Assembly: GCA_934702165.1 (NCBI GenBank)
Contig: CAKUYG010000030.1
Location: 1 to 15,442, forward strand
Length of the DNA: 15,442 nucleotides
Origin: an uncultured Bacteroidales bacterium
Lineage (GTDB): Bacteria; Bacteroidota; Bacteroidia; Bacteroidales; UBA932
Direction: 5' to 3'
Under the pieces are notes generated by a model, which saw only the letters and a list, made by a program, of their open reading frames with translations, was not told the DNA's origin and searched no databases. Of this stretch, positions 1 through 10,331 are shown piece after piece. Position 1 is the first letter of the stretch, and each line of letters opens with the position of its first letter. Made by a program: the position numbers and the translations under genes.

Positions 1-87
1 GTGGATGCCATAGTATTCACATACCATCTTGAGGCAAGCCGGTCCACAGTCGTTCCGACTTTCCTGATAGCAGATACGTGTAGGCAT
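1..87 (-). CDS. Peptidase C39 domain protein (N-terminal fragment, runs off the window edge)
   Basis: Only the first 29 codons are present, from an ATG at 87-85 and open to the window edge. The peptide contains QESRNDCGPACLKMV followed by EYYG, which matches the N-terminal active-site block of peptidase C39 (Q, then DCG with the catalytic cysteine, then ACLxM and YYG). Family knowledge: C39 domains are papain-like cysteine peptidases, usually fused to the N-terminus of ABC exporters that cleave double-glycine leaders from bacteriocins and other peptides; stand-alone forms also exist. Here the Gln at residue 8 would be the oxyanion-hole Gln and Cys14 the nucleophile. The gene begins 10 bases after the cysS stop on the same strand, so it is probably co-transcribed with cysS. 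Whether transporter domains follow cannot be seen. The match is short but specific. Confidence 0.72.
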   Translation of the reverse strand, partial: MPTRICYQESRNDCGPACLKMVCEYYGIH

Positions 88-97
88 AATCTGGCGG

Positions 98-1624
98 CTA
101 CTCAAGCGTCCATTCGGCGCCGTCCTTGGTGTCCTTGACCTGGATGCCGAGGGCCTTGAGGGAGTCGCGGATATGGTCGGAGACGGCCCAGTCTTTGGCT
201 GCCTTTGCCGCTGCGCGCTGCTCCAGCACCATGTCCATCAGGCCTCCGATCACCTTGCCGTCAGAGCCGGCAGCAGCGTCCTCGTCCTTGAGACCGAGAA
301 CTCCGAAGACTATGTCGTCGAAAATCTGCACAAGCGTCTGCATGTCGCCCTTCCCGAGACTCAACTGCTTCGCCTTGGCGGAGTTGATGATACGCACGGC
401 CTCCGAGATGTGCGCGAGCGCCACCGGGGTGTTCATGTCATCGCAGAGGGCATCGTAGATACCGTCGAATATGGCTTTCACGTCAGCGCTCTCTGCCGGG
501 CAGCTGTCCGGGGCGACAGCGATTACCTGCTCTCCGTACTGATATTGCGGTATGGATTTCCCGGCCATCGCATAAAGATCCTTGGCCGCCTGCATCAGTC
601 TCTTGAGCCCTTTCTCCGAGGCCTGGAGAGCCTCGTTGGAGAAGTCGAGAGTGCTGCGGTAGTGGGCCTGGAGGATGAAGAATCGTACCGTCATCGGGCT
701 GTAGGCCTGTTCGAGTTTCGGGTGATCACCGGCAAAGAGCTGCGGCAGCGTGATGAAGTTGCCGAGAGACTTGCCCATCTTCTGCCCGTTTATCGTGATC
801 ATGTTGTTGTGTACCCAATAATGCACGCCCTGAGTGCCGCGCATCGCCTCGTTCTGAGCGATTTCGCACTCGTGGTGCGGGAACATCAGATCCATTCCGC
901 CCCCGTGGATGTCGAACTCGCGCCCGAGATACTTCTCTCCCATCACGGAGCACTCAAGATGCCAGCCCGGGAATCCCTCGCCCCAAGGGGACGGCCAACG
1001 CATGATGTGCTGAGGCTCGGCCTTTTTCCACAGCGCGAAATCATACGGAGCGTGCTTGTCGGACTGCCCGTCCAGGCTGCGCGTCCCTTCGAGCGTGTCG
1101 TCAAGATTGCGTCCGGACAGTACACCGTAGTGGAAGTCCTTGTTGTATTTCTCCACGTCAAAATACACACTTCCGTTGCTCTCGTAGGCGTATCCGGCTT
1201 CGAGAATCTTCTTTATGGCCTCGATCTGCTCGATGATATGCCCGGAAGCCCTCGGCTCGATGGACGGCGGAGCCACGTTCAGCATTCGCATGGCCTCGTG
1301 GTAGCGGAACGTGTAGGTCTGCACGACCTCCATCGGTTCAAGCTGCTCAAGTCTGGCCTTCTTTGCTATCTTGTCCTCGCCCTCGTCGGCATCATGCTCA
1401 AGATGACCGACATCCGTGATGTTGCGCACATAGCGCACTTTGTACCCTAAATGCCGCAGCAGTTTGCTGAGGACATCATAAGTGACACCTGGTCTTGCGT
1501 GCCCCAGGTGTGCATCTCCGTATACGGTAGGGCCGCAGACATACATCCCGACATGGCCCGGATTGATGGGTACGAACAGTTCCTTTCTCCGTGAAAGGGT
1601 ATTGGTAAGGCTAAGATCTCTCAT
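98..1624 (-). CDS. cysS: Cysteinyl-tRNA synthetase
   Basis: A cytoplasmic class I aminoacyl-tRNA synthetase that charges tRNA-Cys with cysteine using ATP. From the ATG at 1624 the protein has 508 residues, near the upper end for the family. The HIGH motif is HLGHARP at 39-45 and the KMSKS motif is KMGKS at 282-286. The zinc ligands that select cysteine are all present by alignment with the E. coli enzyme: Cys30, Cys225, His250 and Glu254. The C-terminal helical domain ends with the conserved D.IRD.L..LGI..KDTKDG.EW pattern. An in-frame GTG seven codons upstream (1645) is possible, but the family usually begins just before the NTL..KKE segment, so the ATG is preferred. The gene is divergent from the xth gene and is followed after 10 bases by the C39 peptidase gene. 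Confidence 0.97.
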   Translation of the reverse strand: MRDLSLTNTLSRRKELFVPINPGHVGMYVCGPTVYGDAHLGHARPGVTYDVLSKLLRHLGYKVRYVRNITDVGHLEHDADEGEDKIAKKARLEQLEPMEVVQTYTFRYHEAMRMLNVAPPSIEPRASGHIIEQIEAIKKILEAGYAYESNGSVYFDVEKYNKDFHYGVLSGRNLDDTLEGTRSLDGQSDKHAPYDFALWKKAEPQHIMRWPSPWGEGFPGWHLECSVMGEKYLGREFDIHGGGMDLMFPHHECEIAQNEAMRGTQGVHYWVHNNMITINGQKMGKSLGNFITLPQLFAGDHPKLEQAYSPMTVRFFILQAHYRSTLDFSNEALQASEKGLKRLMQAAKDLYAMAGKSIPQYQYGEQVIAVAPDSCPAESADVKAIFDGIYDALCDDMNTPVALAHISEAVRIINSAKAKQLSLGKGDMQTLVQIFDDIVFGVLGLKDEDAAAGSDGKVIGGLMDMVLEQRAAAKAAKDWAVSDHIRDSLKALGIQVKDTKDGAEWTLE

Positions 1625-1677
1625 TGCAATTGTCGATAATCCCACGAATATACAAATAAAATGCTTACTTTCGTCTC
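1625..1677. promoter_or_regulatory. Divergent promoter interval between cysS and xth (weak matches)
   Basis: This 53-base AT-rich interval must hold the start signals for both divergent genes. On the plus strand TACTTTCG (1666-1673) matches the Bacteroidota -7 consensus TAnnTTTG at all but one base and ends four bases before the xth ATG. On the minus strand TATATTCG (1652-1645) is also one base off and lies 20 bases before the cysS ATG. I do not see a convincing TTTG -33 element at the right distance for either, so the assignment is tentative. Confidence 0.35.
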
Positions 1678-2430
1678 ATGAAATTCATAAGTTGGAATGT
1701 CAACGGCCTGCGCGCCGTCGCGGGTAAGGGATTCCCGGAAATTTTCAAAGGGTTTGATGCCGATTTCGTCTGCCTTCAGGAGACCAAACTCCAAGAGGGC
1801 CAGATAGATCTCGAGTTTGAAGGGTACCGTTCATACTGGAACTATGCCGCCAAGAAAGGATATTCCGGCACGGTCATATATACCAGGCTGGACCCGGTGG
1901 GGGTAAGTTATGGCATGGACAGCGAGGAGCACGACCAGGAGGGGAGAGTGATAACCCTTGAGATGCCGGATTTCTACCTGGTCAACGTCTACACCCCCAA
2001 CTCACAGGACGGCCTGCGTCGGCTCGACTATCGCATGAAATGGGAAGACCATTTCCGGGGCTACGTGAGCGGCCTTGCCGGGAGCAAGGGAGTGGTGATA
2101 TGCGGGGACATGAACGTGGCCCACGAGGAGATAGATCTCAAGAACCCTTCAACGAACCACCTTAACGCAGGTTTTTCCGACCAGGAGCGAGCCAAGATGA
2201 GCGAACTGCTCGCCGCCGGCTTCCACGACAGCTGGAGGGAGCAGCATCCCGATGAGGCAAAATACTCATGGTGGTCATACAGGATGCGCGCCCGCGAGCG
2301 GAACGCAGGCTGGCGCATAGACTATTTCCTGGTGTCAGACAACCTGCGTGACCGCATCACCGGTACGGACATCCACAATGAGATCTACGGGTCGGATCAC
2401 TGCCCGGTGGAACTCGACCTTGCCCTTTAG
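1678..2430 (+). CDS. xth: Exodeoxyribonuclease III / AP endonuclease (ExoA type)
   Basis: A 250-residue enzyme of the exonuclease-endonuclease-phosphatase fold. The family cuts the backbone 5' of abasic sites in base excision repair and also has 3' phosphodiesterase, 3'-phosphatase and 3'-5' exonuclease activity. All catalytic landmarks are visible: SWNVNGLRA with Asn7, LQETK with the metal ligand Glu35, VYTPN with Tyr105, GDMNVAH with Asp144 and Asn146, the WRIDYFLVS segment at 212-220, and the terminal SDHCPV with Asp240-His241. Length and motifs fit the shorter ExoA branch. The start is the first ATG, followed at once by the conserved MKFISWNVNG. Its TAG stop overlaps the TAA stop of the convergent DUF368 gene, and I see no terminator hairpin at the junction. 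Confidence 0.96.
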   Translation: MKFISWNVNGLRAVAGKGFPEIFKGFDADFVCLQETKLQEGQIDLEFEGYRSYWNYAAKKGYSGTVIYTRLDPVGVSYGMDSEEHDQEGRVITLEMPDFYLVNVYTPNSQDGLRRLDYRMKWEDHFRGYVSGLAGSKGVVICGDMNVAHEEIDLKNPSTNHLNAGFSDQERAKMSELLAAGFHDSWREQHPDEAKYSWWSYRMRARERNAGWRIDYFLVSDNLRDRITGTDIHNEIYGSDHCPVELDLAL

Positions 2431-3326
2431 GCGGCCTTTTTTCTGGAGCCCAGCAACTCGAAAAGCACCACGACCGCGATCCCTATGACGCAGAAGACGA
2501 TAGCCTCCGGAATCTGAAGATCGAGAGGGGAGACGCTGCCTGTACGGAGAATCTGTGCCGCCTCCACAGCTTCGCTGTCATACCATGGCCATACCCTCAC
2601 GAGCGAACCGAACACGAAGCCCAGCAGCACCAGCATGGTCTGCCTCTCCCAGCGGGCCAGAAGCCAGTGGAGAAGCTTGGCGAATGCTAATATCCCCACC
2701 ACGCAGCCGACTCCGAAAGTGATGATTACAGGCCAGTTGAGGTCAGTGATCGCCTGCATGATATAGTGGTATTTGCCCATCACCAGCAGGATGAAACTGC
2801 CCGAGATGCCCGGGAGTATCATGGCGCAGATGGATACGGCTCCGCACAAGAATATGAACCAGATGTCGTCAGTGGTTTTGGTTGGAGACAGGGTGCAGAT
2901 GACAAGACCCAAGGCAAGTCCGACGATGGCCGGTATCAGGTCAACGGCCTTGAAATCCTTGACCCCCTTTACCATCAGCGCAGCGGAGGCCAGTATCAGG
3001 CCGAAGAAGAAGGCCCAAGTCAGTATAGGGTAGTAGTCAAGGCACAGCGTGACGAGTTTTGCGAGTGAAAATACACTCACAAGGACGCCGACCAACAGGG
3101 CCACGAGGAAGTCTCCGTTTATCAGACGCCAGAATTCCTTGAAACGTCCGCCGAGCAGTGATTTCCAGGTTTCTTTTTCGGTCACGGCGTTGAGCGAGTC
3201 CACAATGTCGGTGTAAATACCCGTAAGCAGGGCGATGGTGCCTCCGCTTACGCCGGGCACGACATTGGCCGCACCCATCCCGAAGCCCTTGAGGGCCACG
3301 GACAGATAATGCATCAAAGATTTCAT
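2427..3326 (-). CDS. DUF368 membrane protein, probable polyprenyl-phosphate translocase (PopT family)
   Basis: A 299-residue integral membrane protein with about eight hydrophobic segments. Two related motifs, PGVSGGT at 24-30 and PGISGS at 172-177, mark the DUF368 family and suggest an internal duplication with inverted topology. Family knowledge: some DUF368 proteins (named PopT) return undecaprenyl phosphate, the lipid carrier for peptidoglycan and surface glycans, across the cytoplasmic membrane. That role here is inferred from family membership only. The last residues, SRKKAA, are basic and probably cytoplasmic. The start ATG overlaps the stop of the upstream 161-residue gene as ATGA, so translation is probably coupled. 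It is the last gene of the kinase operon and meets xth head-on with a 4-base overlap. Confidence 0.88.
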   Translation of the reverse strand: MKSLMHYLSVALKGFGMGAANVVPGVSGGTIALLTGIYTDIVDSLNAVTEKETWKSLLGGRFKEFWRLINGDFLVALLVGVLVSVFSLAKLVTLCLDYYPILTWAFFFGLILASAALMVKGVKDFKAVDLIPAIVGLALGLVICTLSPTKTTDDIWFIFLCGAVSICAMILPGISGSFILLVMGKYHYIMQAITDLNWPVIITFGVGCVVGILAFAKLLHWLLARWERQTMLVLLGFVFGSLVRVWPWYDSEAVEAAQILRTGSVSPLDLQIPEAIVFCVIGIAVVVLFELLGSRKKAA

Positions 3327-3808
3327 CTGATTATGTTGAGGTAGTTTTTGATTTCAGAAAATACGGCTGACTGGCTCGGTGTGCTGCCGTTTTCAGAAGG
3401 AAGTATGACAAGATCGAACACCCCTCCTTTGAGTTTCTCCCGCCCTATTTTGAAGCAGGCGTTGCTGCACCGCGCCTCGTATTCGGGCCAGAATCCGTCA
3501 TCGGGGCCGGCCAGGCAGATCAGCAGTTCTCCCGAGCCTTCCGGAAGCCTCGCTCCCCGGGATTTTTTCTTTATTGTCCCGGCCAGGTCAAGATCTTTGT
3601 CGGAAGGGGACAATATTTTTACAGGTATGCTGTTGTAGCTGAAATATTGCTTTACCGCAGATTTGACGGCGTTGCTGTCTTCATGGAGAGGGGCTATGAG
3701 TACTGTGGCCTGACGGATGGCACTCAGCGGCTGCAGGCTGTGCGGGACTATGCTCTTGTTTCGTCCGAGAGCGATATGGCGCAGGAGCAGCACAAGCGGA
3801 TTCTTCAT
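3323..3808 (-). CDS. Hypothetical protein, DUF6913-like
   Basis: A 161-residue soluble protein, middle gene of a three-gene operon. It starts with a short basic/hydrophobic segment (LLLRHIALGRNK), then a beta strand (ATVLIAPL at 34-41), a helix, a second strand (VKILSPS), a lysine-rich linker near 80-85, and a strand GELLICLAG at 93-101. It ends with a segment where a conserved-looking ACFKIGRE (117-124) precedes FDLVILP (131-137). This layout recalls DUF6913, a Bacteroidota family of unknown function; I recognise it by pattern only. There is no signal peptide, clear membrane segment or catalytic motif. The ATG shares one base with the kinase stop (TGATG), and its TGA overlaps the DUF368 start (ATGA). 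No function can be assigned. Confidence 0.8.
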   Translation of the reverse strand: MKNPLVLLLRHIALGRNKSIVPHSLQPLSAIRQATVLIAPLHEDSNAVKSAVKQYFSYNSIPVKILSPSDKDLDLAGTIKKKSRGARLPEGSGELLICLAGPDDGFWPEYEARCSNACFKIGREKLKGGVFDLVILPSENGSTPSQSAVFSEIKNYLNIIR

Positions 3809-4806
3809 CAGGCTTCGTTTGATGAGAAGAGTTCTCTGATCTCGCGTTTGGCTTCTTTCCAGCGTGGAATGTCGATTTTAGTCCCTATGACTTCCACCAC
3901 CTTGGCAGCTATGATGGACCCGACCTCGCCGCACTCCTTAAGGCTGCGTCCTTCCGAGTGGGCATAGAGGAACCCCGCCGCATAAGTGTCTCCTGCGCCG
4001 GTGGCGTCCACTGTGTCAGCCGGCCATGCAGGTATGAAGTGCACCTCTTCTCCGGATTTGATCCAGCTTCCGTCCTTGCCTATCTTTACAATCGCGATCT
4101 TGCAGAGCTTCGCTATTTCGTCCAGTGCCAGGAGTGGGTCGTCAAGCTTGGTGAATGATTTTGATTCGGTCTCGTTGGCGAATACGATGTCCACGTATTT
4201 CTCCACTATGTCGTGCAGGAAAGCAAGGTTGGATTCCACCACATTGTAAGAGGCCATGTCAAGAGATATGATGCATCCGGCATCGTGGGCCAGTTCTACG
4301 GCACGGCGGATGAGTGCCTGGTTCTGCACCAGATACCCTTCAATATGGAAATAGTCATACCCCTCAAACCATTCGGGCTTCAAGTCTTCCGGAACGAGGT
4401 CCAGTGCTGCGCCCAGATATACGGCGAAGGTGCGTTCGGCGTTGCCTCCGCTGACGAACACCATGGACCGTCCGCTGGATCGCTTGCTCTTGAGAAGCAC
4501 TGTCTTGACACCGTACTGCTCCTGATCGCTTTTGAAGAGGAGCCCGAGTTCGTCATCTCCGATCTTGCCGATGAAGCTTGATGGCATGCCGAGAATCGCG
4601 GTGCAGGTGATGGTGTTGGCGGCTGAGCCGCCTGCCACGTACTTGACTCCGAGAGGTTTGAGGGCTGCCCAGATTTTGTCTCCTGTCTCCATGTCTACGT
4701 GCTGCATGCTTCCTTTGGGGAGGTGGTAGTTGTTGAGCAGGGAGTCATCCGGCAGGACTGCCAGGATGTCGGTAAGGGCGTTTCCTATTCCAAGTATTGA
4801 TTTCAT
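3808..4806 (-). CDS. PfkB-family carbohydrate/nucleoside kinase, probable adenosine kinase
   Basis: A 332-residue cytoplasmic kinase of the ribokinase/PfkB superfamily. The substrate-side signature GGSAANT is at 59-65, and the ATP/anion-hole signature DTVDATGAGDTYAAGF carries the catalytic base Asp273 in GAGD. The start (SILGIGNALTDIL) and overall pattern resemble bacterial proteins annotated as adenosine kinase, which phosphorylate adenosine to AMP in purine salvage; ribokinase-like or other sugar specificity cannot be excluded. The ATG at 4806 is chosen over an in-frame TTG at 4815, because it directly precedes the conserved first strand and a -7 promoter box lies just before it. It is the first gene of an operon with the DUF6913-like and DUF368 genes. 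Confidence 0.88.
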   Translation of the reverse strand: MKSILGIGNALTDILAVLPDDSLLNNYHLPKGSMQHVDMETGDKIWAALKPLGVKYVAGGSAANTITCTAILGMPSSFIGKIGDDELGLLFKSDQEQYGVKTVLLKSKRSSGRSMVFVSGGNAERTFAVYLGAALDLVPEDLKPEWFEGYDYFHIEGYLVQNQALIRRAVELAHDAGCIISLDMASYNVVESNLAFLHDIVEKYVDIVFANETESKSFTKLDDPLLALDEIAKLCKIAIVKIGKDGSWIKSGEEVHFIPAWPADTVDATGAGDTYAAGFLYAHSEGRSLKECGEVGSIIAAKVVEVIGTKIDIPRWKEAKREIRELFSSNEA

Positions 4807-4808
4807 AT

Positions 4809-4841
4809 CTTGCAAAATTAGTATAATTATCCGTAAATTTG
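4809..4841 (+). promoter_or_regulatory. Bacteroidota promoter (CTTG ... TAAATTTG) for the flippase-like gene
   Basis: The -7 box TAAATTTG (4834-4841) is an exact match to TAnnTTTG. TTG of a -33 element lies at 4810-4812 with a 21-base spacer. The predicted start of transcription is about five bases before the ATG at 4851. The promoter overlaps the oppositely directed kinase box, so the two are likely to compete for RNA polymerase. Confidence 0.6.
4813..4820 (-). promoter_or_regulatory. Bacteroidota -7 box (TAATTTTG) for the kinase operon
   Basis: Reading the minus strand, TAATTTTG fits TAnnTTTG exactly. It ends six bases before the kinase ATG, so transcription should begin within one to three bases of the start codon, giving an almost leaderless mRNA. 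No good TTTG is seen at the ideal -33 distance; a TTTA at 4837-4834 is too close. Confidence 0.5.
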
Positions 4842-4850
4842 CGCCCTCAT

Positions 4851-5831
4851 ATGAATAAGAAAGCGACCAAGGTGCTTAAGTATCTGCTGTCAGTCGGACT
4901 GGCGGCTTTGCTTGTGTGGTTTGCCTTCAAAGGTGTGGACTGGAAAGCTTTCTGGGAAGGCCTGAAGGAGACCAGATGGGGCTATGTGCTCGTGTTCACG
5001 TTCGTTTCCGTCCTTGCCCTGTTCTTCAGGGAGGAGAGGTGGAGGGTGATGATGGAGCCTCTTGACCCCGGAGTGAGGAGACTTGACGCGTGGGACGCGT
5101 CCAATGTCGGAAATATTGTCAACGTGGTTCTTCCCGGGGCAGGGGAGTTTGTACGCGGCGGATATGTCAAGTCTGAGAAGATGGGTTACAACAAAATACT
5201 CGGCACCATTGTGTGCGAGCGGGCTTGGGATGTCTTGTCTGTGCTTTTCCTGCTTGTCCTCGCGCTTGTTCTGAAGTGGGACACTTTCGGTGATTTTTTC
5301 ATCTCCAATATCTGGAACCCTCTGACGCACAGTCTCGGCTTCTCAATGTGGTGGATTGCCGCGCCGATTCTTGCGGCTCTTGCGATATTCGTCTGGGGCG
5401 TTTTCCATTGGCAGGAGAGATATGCCTTCTGTGCCAAGGTGGCCGGTGCCGTGCGCGGACTCGGCAGCGGCATAGCGAGTTTTGTGCATATCCGCCGCAA
5501 GGGTGCGTTCGTCTTGTATACTTTGGGTATCTGGGTGACTTACCTTCTGATGACTTATTATAATTTCCTGGCTATACCTGCGCTTGCCCATCTGACTTTC
5601 TTTGACTCCCTGTTTGTGTCGGCAGTGGGCAATATCGCTTCAGTGATCCCTGTACCCGGTGGCATTGGGGCATATCATTATCTTGTGGCTTTGACATTGG
5701 AGTCAATATACGGCGCGACATGGGAGACGAGCCTGCTTTTCGCAACCTTGAGTCATGAGACCCATGCCCTGCTGCTTATCGTGCTCGGTATCGCGTCCTA
5801 CGTCAGGTTGACAGCCCGCAAGGCAAAATAA
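4851..5831 (+). CDS. Flippase-like membrane protein (UPF0104 / LPG-synthase-TM family)
   Basis: A 326-residue polytopic membrane protein with about seven to eight hydrophobic segments. Family marks are the REERWRVM segment after the second membrane helix (60-67), NIVNVVLPGAGEFVRGGY at 88-105, CERAWDVLS at 122-130, and SVIPVPGGIGAYHY at 264-277. Relatives include the transmembrane half of MprF, which flips aminoacylated phosphatidylglycerol, and many stand-alone proteins thought to translocate lipids or glycolipids. The aminoacyl-transferase half of MprF is absent, so this is a stand-alone flippase-like protein whose substrate is unknown. The ATG at 4851 is preferred over an in-frame TTG at 4839, which lies inside the -7 promoter box. 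It is transcribed alone and followed by a perfect palindrome. Confidence 0.88.
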   Translation: MNKKATKVLKYLLSVGLAALLVWFAFKGVDWKAFWEGLKETRWGYVLVFTFVSVLALFFREERWRVMMEPLDPGVRRLDAWDASNVGNIVNVVLPGAGEFVRGGYVKSEKMGYNKILGTIVCERAWDVLSVLFLLVLALVLKWDTFGDFFISNIWNPLTHSLGFSMWWIAAPILAALAIFVWGVFHWQERYAFCAKVAGAVRGLGSGIASFVHIRRKGAFVLYTLGIWVTYLLMTYYNFLAIPALAHLTFFDSLFVSAVGNIASVIPVPGGIGAYHYLVALTLESIYGATWETSLLFATLSHETHALLLIVLGIASYVRLTARKAK

Positions 5832-5836
5832 ATGAG

Positions 5837-5869
5837 AGAAAGTGTTTTGAATTGTTCAAAACACTTTCT
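5837..5869. repeat. Perfect 15-bp inverted repeat with 3-base loop
   Basis: The arm AGAAAGTGTTTTGAA (5837-5851) and its exact reverse complement (5855-5869) flank the loop TTG. It begins six bases after the flippase-like gene stop and contains the -33 box and whole spacer of the tRNA promoter; its last base is the first T of the -7 box. On the plus strand no U-tract follows, so it is not a textbook terminator for the upstream gene. On the minus strand a T-rich run (CATTTATTTTG) follows, so it might stop antisense transcription. It could also be an operator. Confidence 0.85.
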
Positions 5870-5876
5870 AACTTTG
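5846..5876 (+). promoter_or_regulatory. Promoter of the tRNA-Arg gene
   Basis: TTTG (5846-5849), a 19-base spacer, and TAACTTTG (5869-5876) match the Bacteroidota -33/-7 promoter consensus with the preferred spacing. The predicted start is near 5881, about 29 bases before the mature tRNA. The short leader contains a small hairpin, CTCCGT (5885-5890) pairing with ACGGAG (5895-5900). Confidence 0.78.
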
Positions 5877-5909
5877 CATTCCTCCTCCGTACAAACGGAG
5901 AGAGTGGAC

Positions 5910-5983
5910 GGTTCCGTAGCTCAGTTGGATAGAGCAACAGCCTTCTAAGCTGTGGGTCGCGCGTTCGAGTCGCGCCGGAATCA
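5910..5983 (+). tRNA. tRNA-Arg, anticodon TCT
   Basis: A complete cloverleaf of 74 bases. The acceptor stem is GGTTCCG pairing with CGGAATC (one G-U), the D stem GCTC/GAGC, the anticodon stem ACAGC/GCTGT with loop CTTCTAA and anticodon TCT at 5944-5946, the variable loop GGGTC, and the T stem GCGCG/CGCGC with loop TTCGAGT. The discriminator base is A. The 3' CCA is not encoded (ACAC follows), so it must be added by CCA-adding enzyme. It decodes AGA. It sits as a single gene between its own promoter and a terminator; no integrase or duplicated tRNA end suggests use as an attachment site. Confidence 0.97.
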
Positions 5984-5987
5984 CACA

Positions 5988-6017
5988 AAAAAGCCGACCT
6001 TTTCAGGCCGGCTTTTT
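5988..6017. terminator. Bidirectional intrinsic terminator between tRNA-Arg and rpoC
   Basis: The arms AAAAAGCCGACC (5988-5999) and GGCCGGCTTTTT (6006-6017) enclose a six-base loop. As plus-strand RNA one pair is an A-C mismatch; as minus-strand RNA the same position is a G-U pair, so the hairpin is slightly better for ending the rpoC transcript. Flanking A and T runs supply a U-tract in both directions. Confidence 0.85.
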
Positions 6018-6029
6018 CTATAATATCAA

Positions 6030-6051
6030 GGCAGGGACTTTCGCCCCTGCC
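6030..6051 (-). terminator. Hairpin just after the rpoC stop
   Basis: GGCAGGG (6030-6036) pairs with CCCTGCC (6045-6051) around an eight-base loop, directly after the rpoC stop. No U-tract follows it on the minus strand, so it is more likely a 3' stabilising hairpin or accessory to the terminator 13 bases further on than a terminator by itself. Confidence 0.5.
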
Positions 6052-6057
6052 GTTGTC

Positions 6058-10311
<4,254 letters not shown>

Positions 10312-10331
10312 ATTGTTATTCGTTCAAACAA

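Noticed and set aside
173..1450. A 425-codon open frame on the plus strand opposite cysS
   Set aside because: It lies wholly antisense to cysS, which has every catalytic motif. Its product shows no recognisable domain, and such long shadows are expected where codon use avoids stops on the other strand.
1625..1645. Upstream GTG start for cysS adding seven residues
   Set aside because: Family alignment places the start at the ATG at 1624, and the extra residues overlap the possible -7 box.
4839..4850. TTG start four codons upstream for the flippase-like gene
   Set aside because: The codon is part of the -7 promoter box, so it would not be in the mRNA; the ATG at 4851 fits.
4890..5330. Minus-strand frame of 146 codons opposite the flippase-like gene
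   Set aside because: The plus-strand protein has clear membrane segments and family motifs; the minus frame has none.
5910..5983. tRNA-Arg as an integration (attachment) site
   Set aside because: No integrase gene, no duplicated tRNA 3' end and no foreign-looking genes are next to it.
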